A stretch of 5,504 nucleotides of DNA, from contig JAGDXN010000001.1 in NCBI GenBank assembly GCA_023256455.1, positions 13,294 through 18,797 on the forward strand. The letters are read 5' to 3'. The translations under genes and the position numbers were made by a program. The stretch's first letter is position 1; every line of letters starts with the position of its first letter. Shown here one piece after another: positions 5,243-5,504 of this stretch. Source of the stretch: Cuniculiplasma sp. (GTDB taxonomy: Archaea > Thermoplasmatota > Thermoplasmata > Thermoplasmatales > Thermoplasmataceae). The notes beneath the pieces were generated by a model. That model searched no databases. It worked only from the letters and a program-made list of their open reading frames with translations, and was not told the DNA's origin.

Positions 5243-5504
5243 GGGGAAAGCCCGAGGGCAGCTTACGCTCGAAAGAGTGAGGAAAGTCCCCCCTCCTGAG
5301 ATGGGTGCCATTGGACATAAGGTTCATTTCCCGAGAGGGAAGGCAACGGCAAAAGAAATGATACACTTCTCCTCAAAGGATGATTCCGAGGGGATGACGT
5401 TCAGGAGATGGGTGATGGAACAGCCGACCTGGCTGGAGAAAGTCCAAACGGGCCCTGTGAGGCCATCCTGAGGGCCGGGTAGGACGCAGCCCTTTAGGGG
5501 CGAA
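5243..5504 (+). ncRNA. rnpB: RNase P RNA, 5' portion (runs off the right edge)
   Basis: This is the catalytic RNA of RNase P, which removes 5' leaders from precursor tRNAs. The universally conserved CR-I block GAGGAAAGTCC is at 5279-5289, preceded by a P3-like hairpin with a GAAA loop (about 5264-5280). GGGTGCCA follows at 5303-5310. CTCCTGA (5293-5299) pairs perfectly with TCAGGAG (5401-5407), the P5-type long-range helix. Later come a CAGCC/GGCTG hairpin (5421-5435), an AGGCCA block resembling CR-II (near 5460-5465) and CCGGGTAGG (5475-5483) resembling the CR-III region. The order and spacing match archaeal and bacterial type A RNAs by eye. The closing CR-V block (ACAGAA type) that pairs with CR-I in P4, and the 3' strand of P1, lie beyond the window. 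The 5' end is approximate. Confidence 0.93.

Noticed and set aside
5277..5471. 64-residue open frame on the plus strand
   Set aside because: It lies wholly in the RNase P RNA and starts in its conserved CR-I block, so it is not expected to be translated.
1..5504. Mobile elements, CRISPR arrays, tRNA genes, defence or toxin systems
   Set aside because: I saw no transposase or integrase motif, no regularly spaced direct repeats, no tRNA cloverleaf and no recognisable defence gene on either strand.

Overview
The window comes from an archaeon of the Thermoplasmata, most likely the order Thermoplasmatales (the Thermoplasma/Ferroplasma/Cuniculiplasma group). The evidence is a proteasome alpha N-terminus that, from memory, is almost the same as that of Thermoplasma acidophilum, a single Gins51-type GINS gene, an archaeal NreA, an archaeal TatD-like hydrolase, AT-rich TATA promoters with leaderless starts, and an archaeal type A-like RNase P RNA. 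I cannot name the species.

Layout from left to right. At 1-111 (minus strand) is the start of psmA, running off the left edge. At 112-246 is a divergent promoter region. At 247-2264 (plus) is a two-gene unit: nreA, a PCNA-linked DNA repair factor starting at TTG, and a COG1831-type TatD-like metal hydrolase whose Shine-Dalgarno sequence lies inside the end of nreA. At 2343-3011 (plus), behind its own TATA box, is gins51, a subunit of the replicative helicase complex. At 3012-3101 is a convergent terminator region. At 3102-4934 (minus) is a 610-residue surface protein with a signal peptide, about 26 N-glycosylation sequons, a Thr/Ser/Pro stalk and a C-terminal membrane anchor; I do not recognise its family. 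At 4935-5242 is a divergent non-coding region. From 5243 to the right edge (plus) is rnpB, the RNase P RNA, cut off before its 3' third.

Most of the window is core information processing: protein turnover, DNA repair, DNA replication and tRNA maturation. nreA, the TatD-like gene and gins51 are co-oriented and all plausibly act on DNA, which suggests but does not prove a replication/repair neighbourhood. I see no mobile element, CRISPR array, tRNA or defence system. The parts least explained by known biology are the surface glycoprotein, the symmetric element abutting the RNase P RNA, the apparently very short P12 region of that RNA, and three evenly spaced ACTGATT motifs upstream of the glycoprotein gene.
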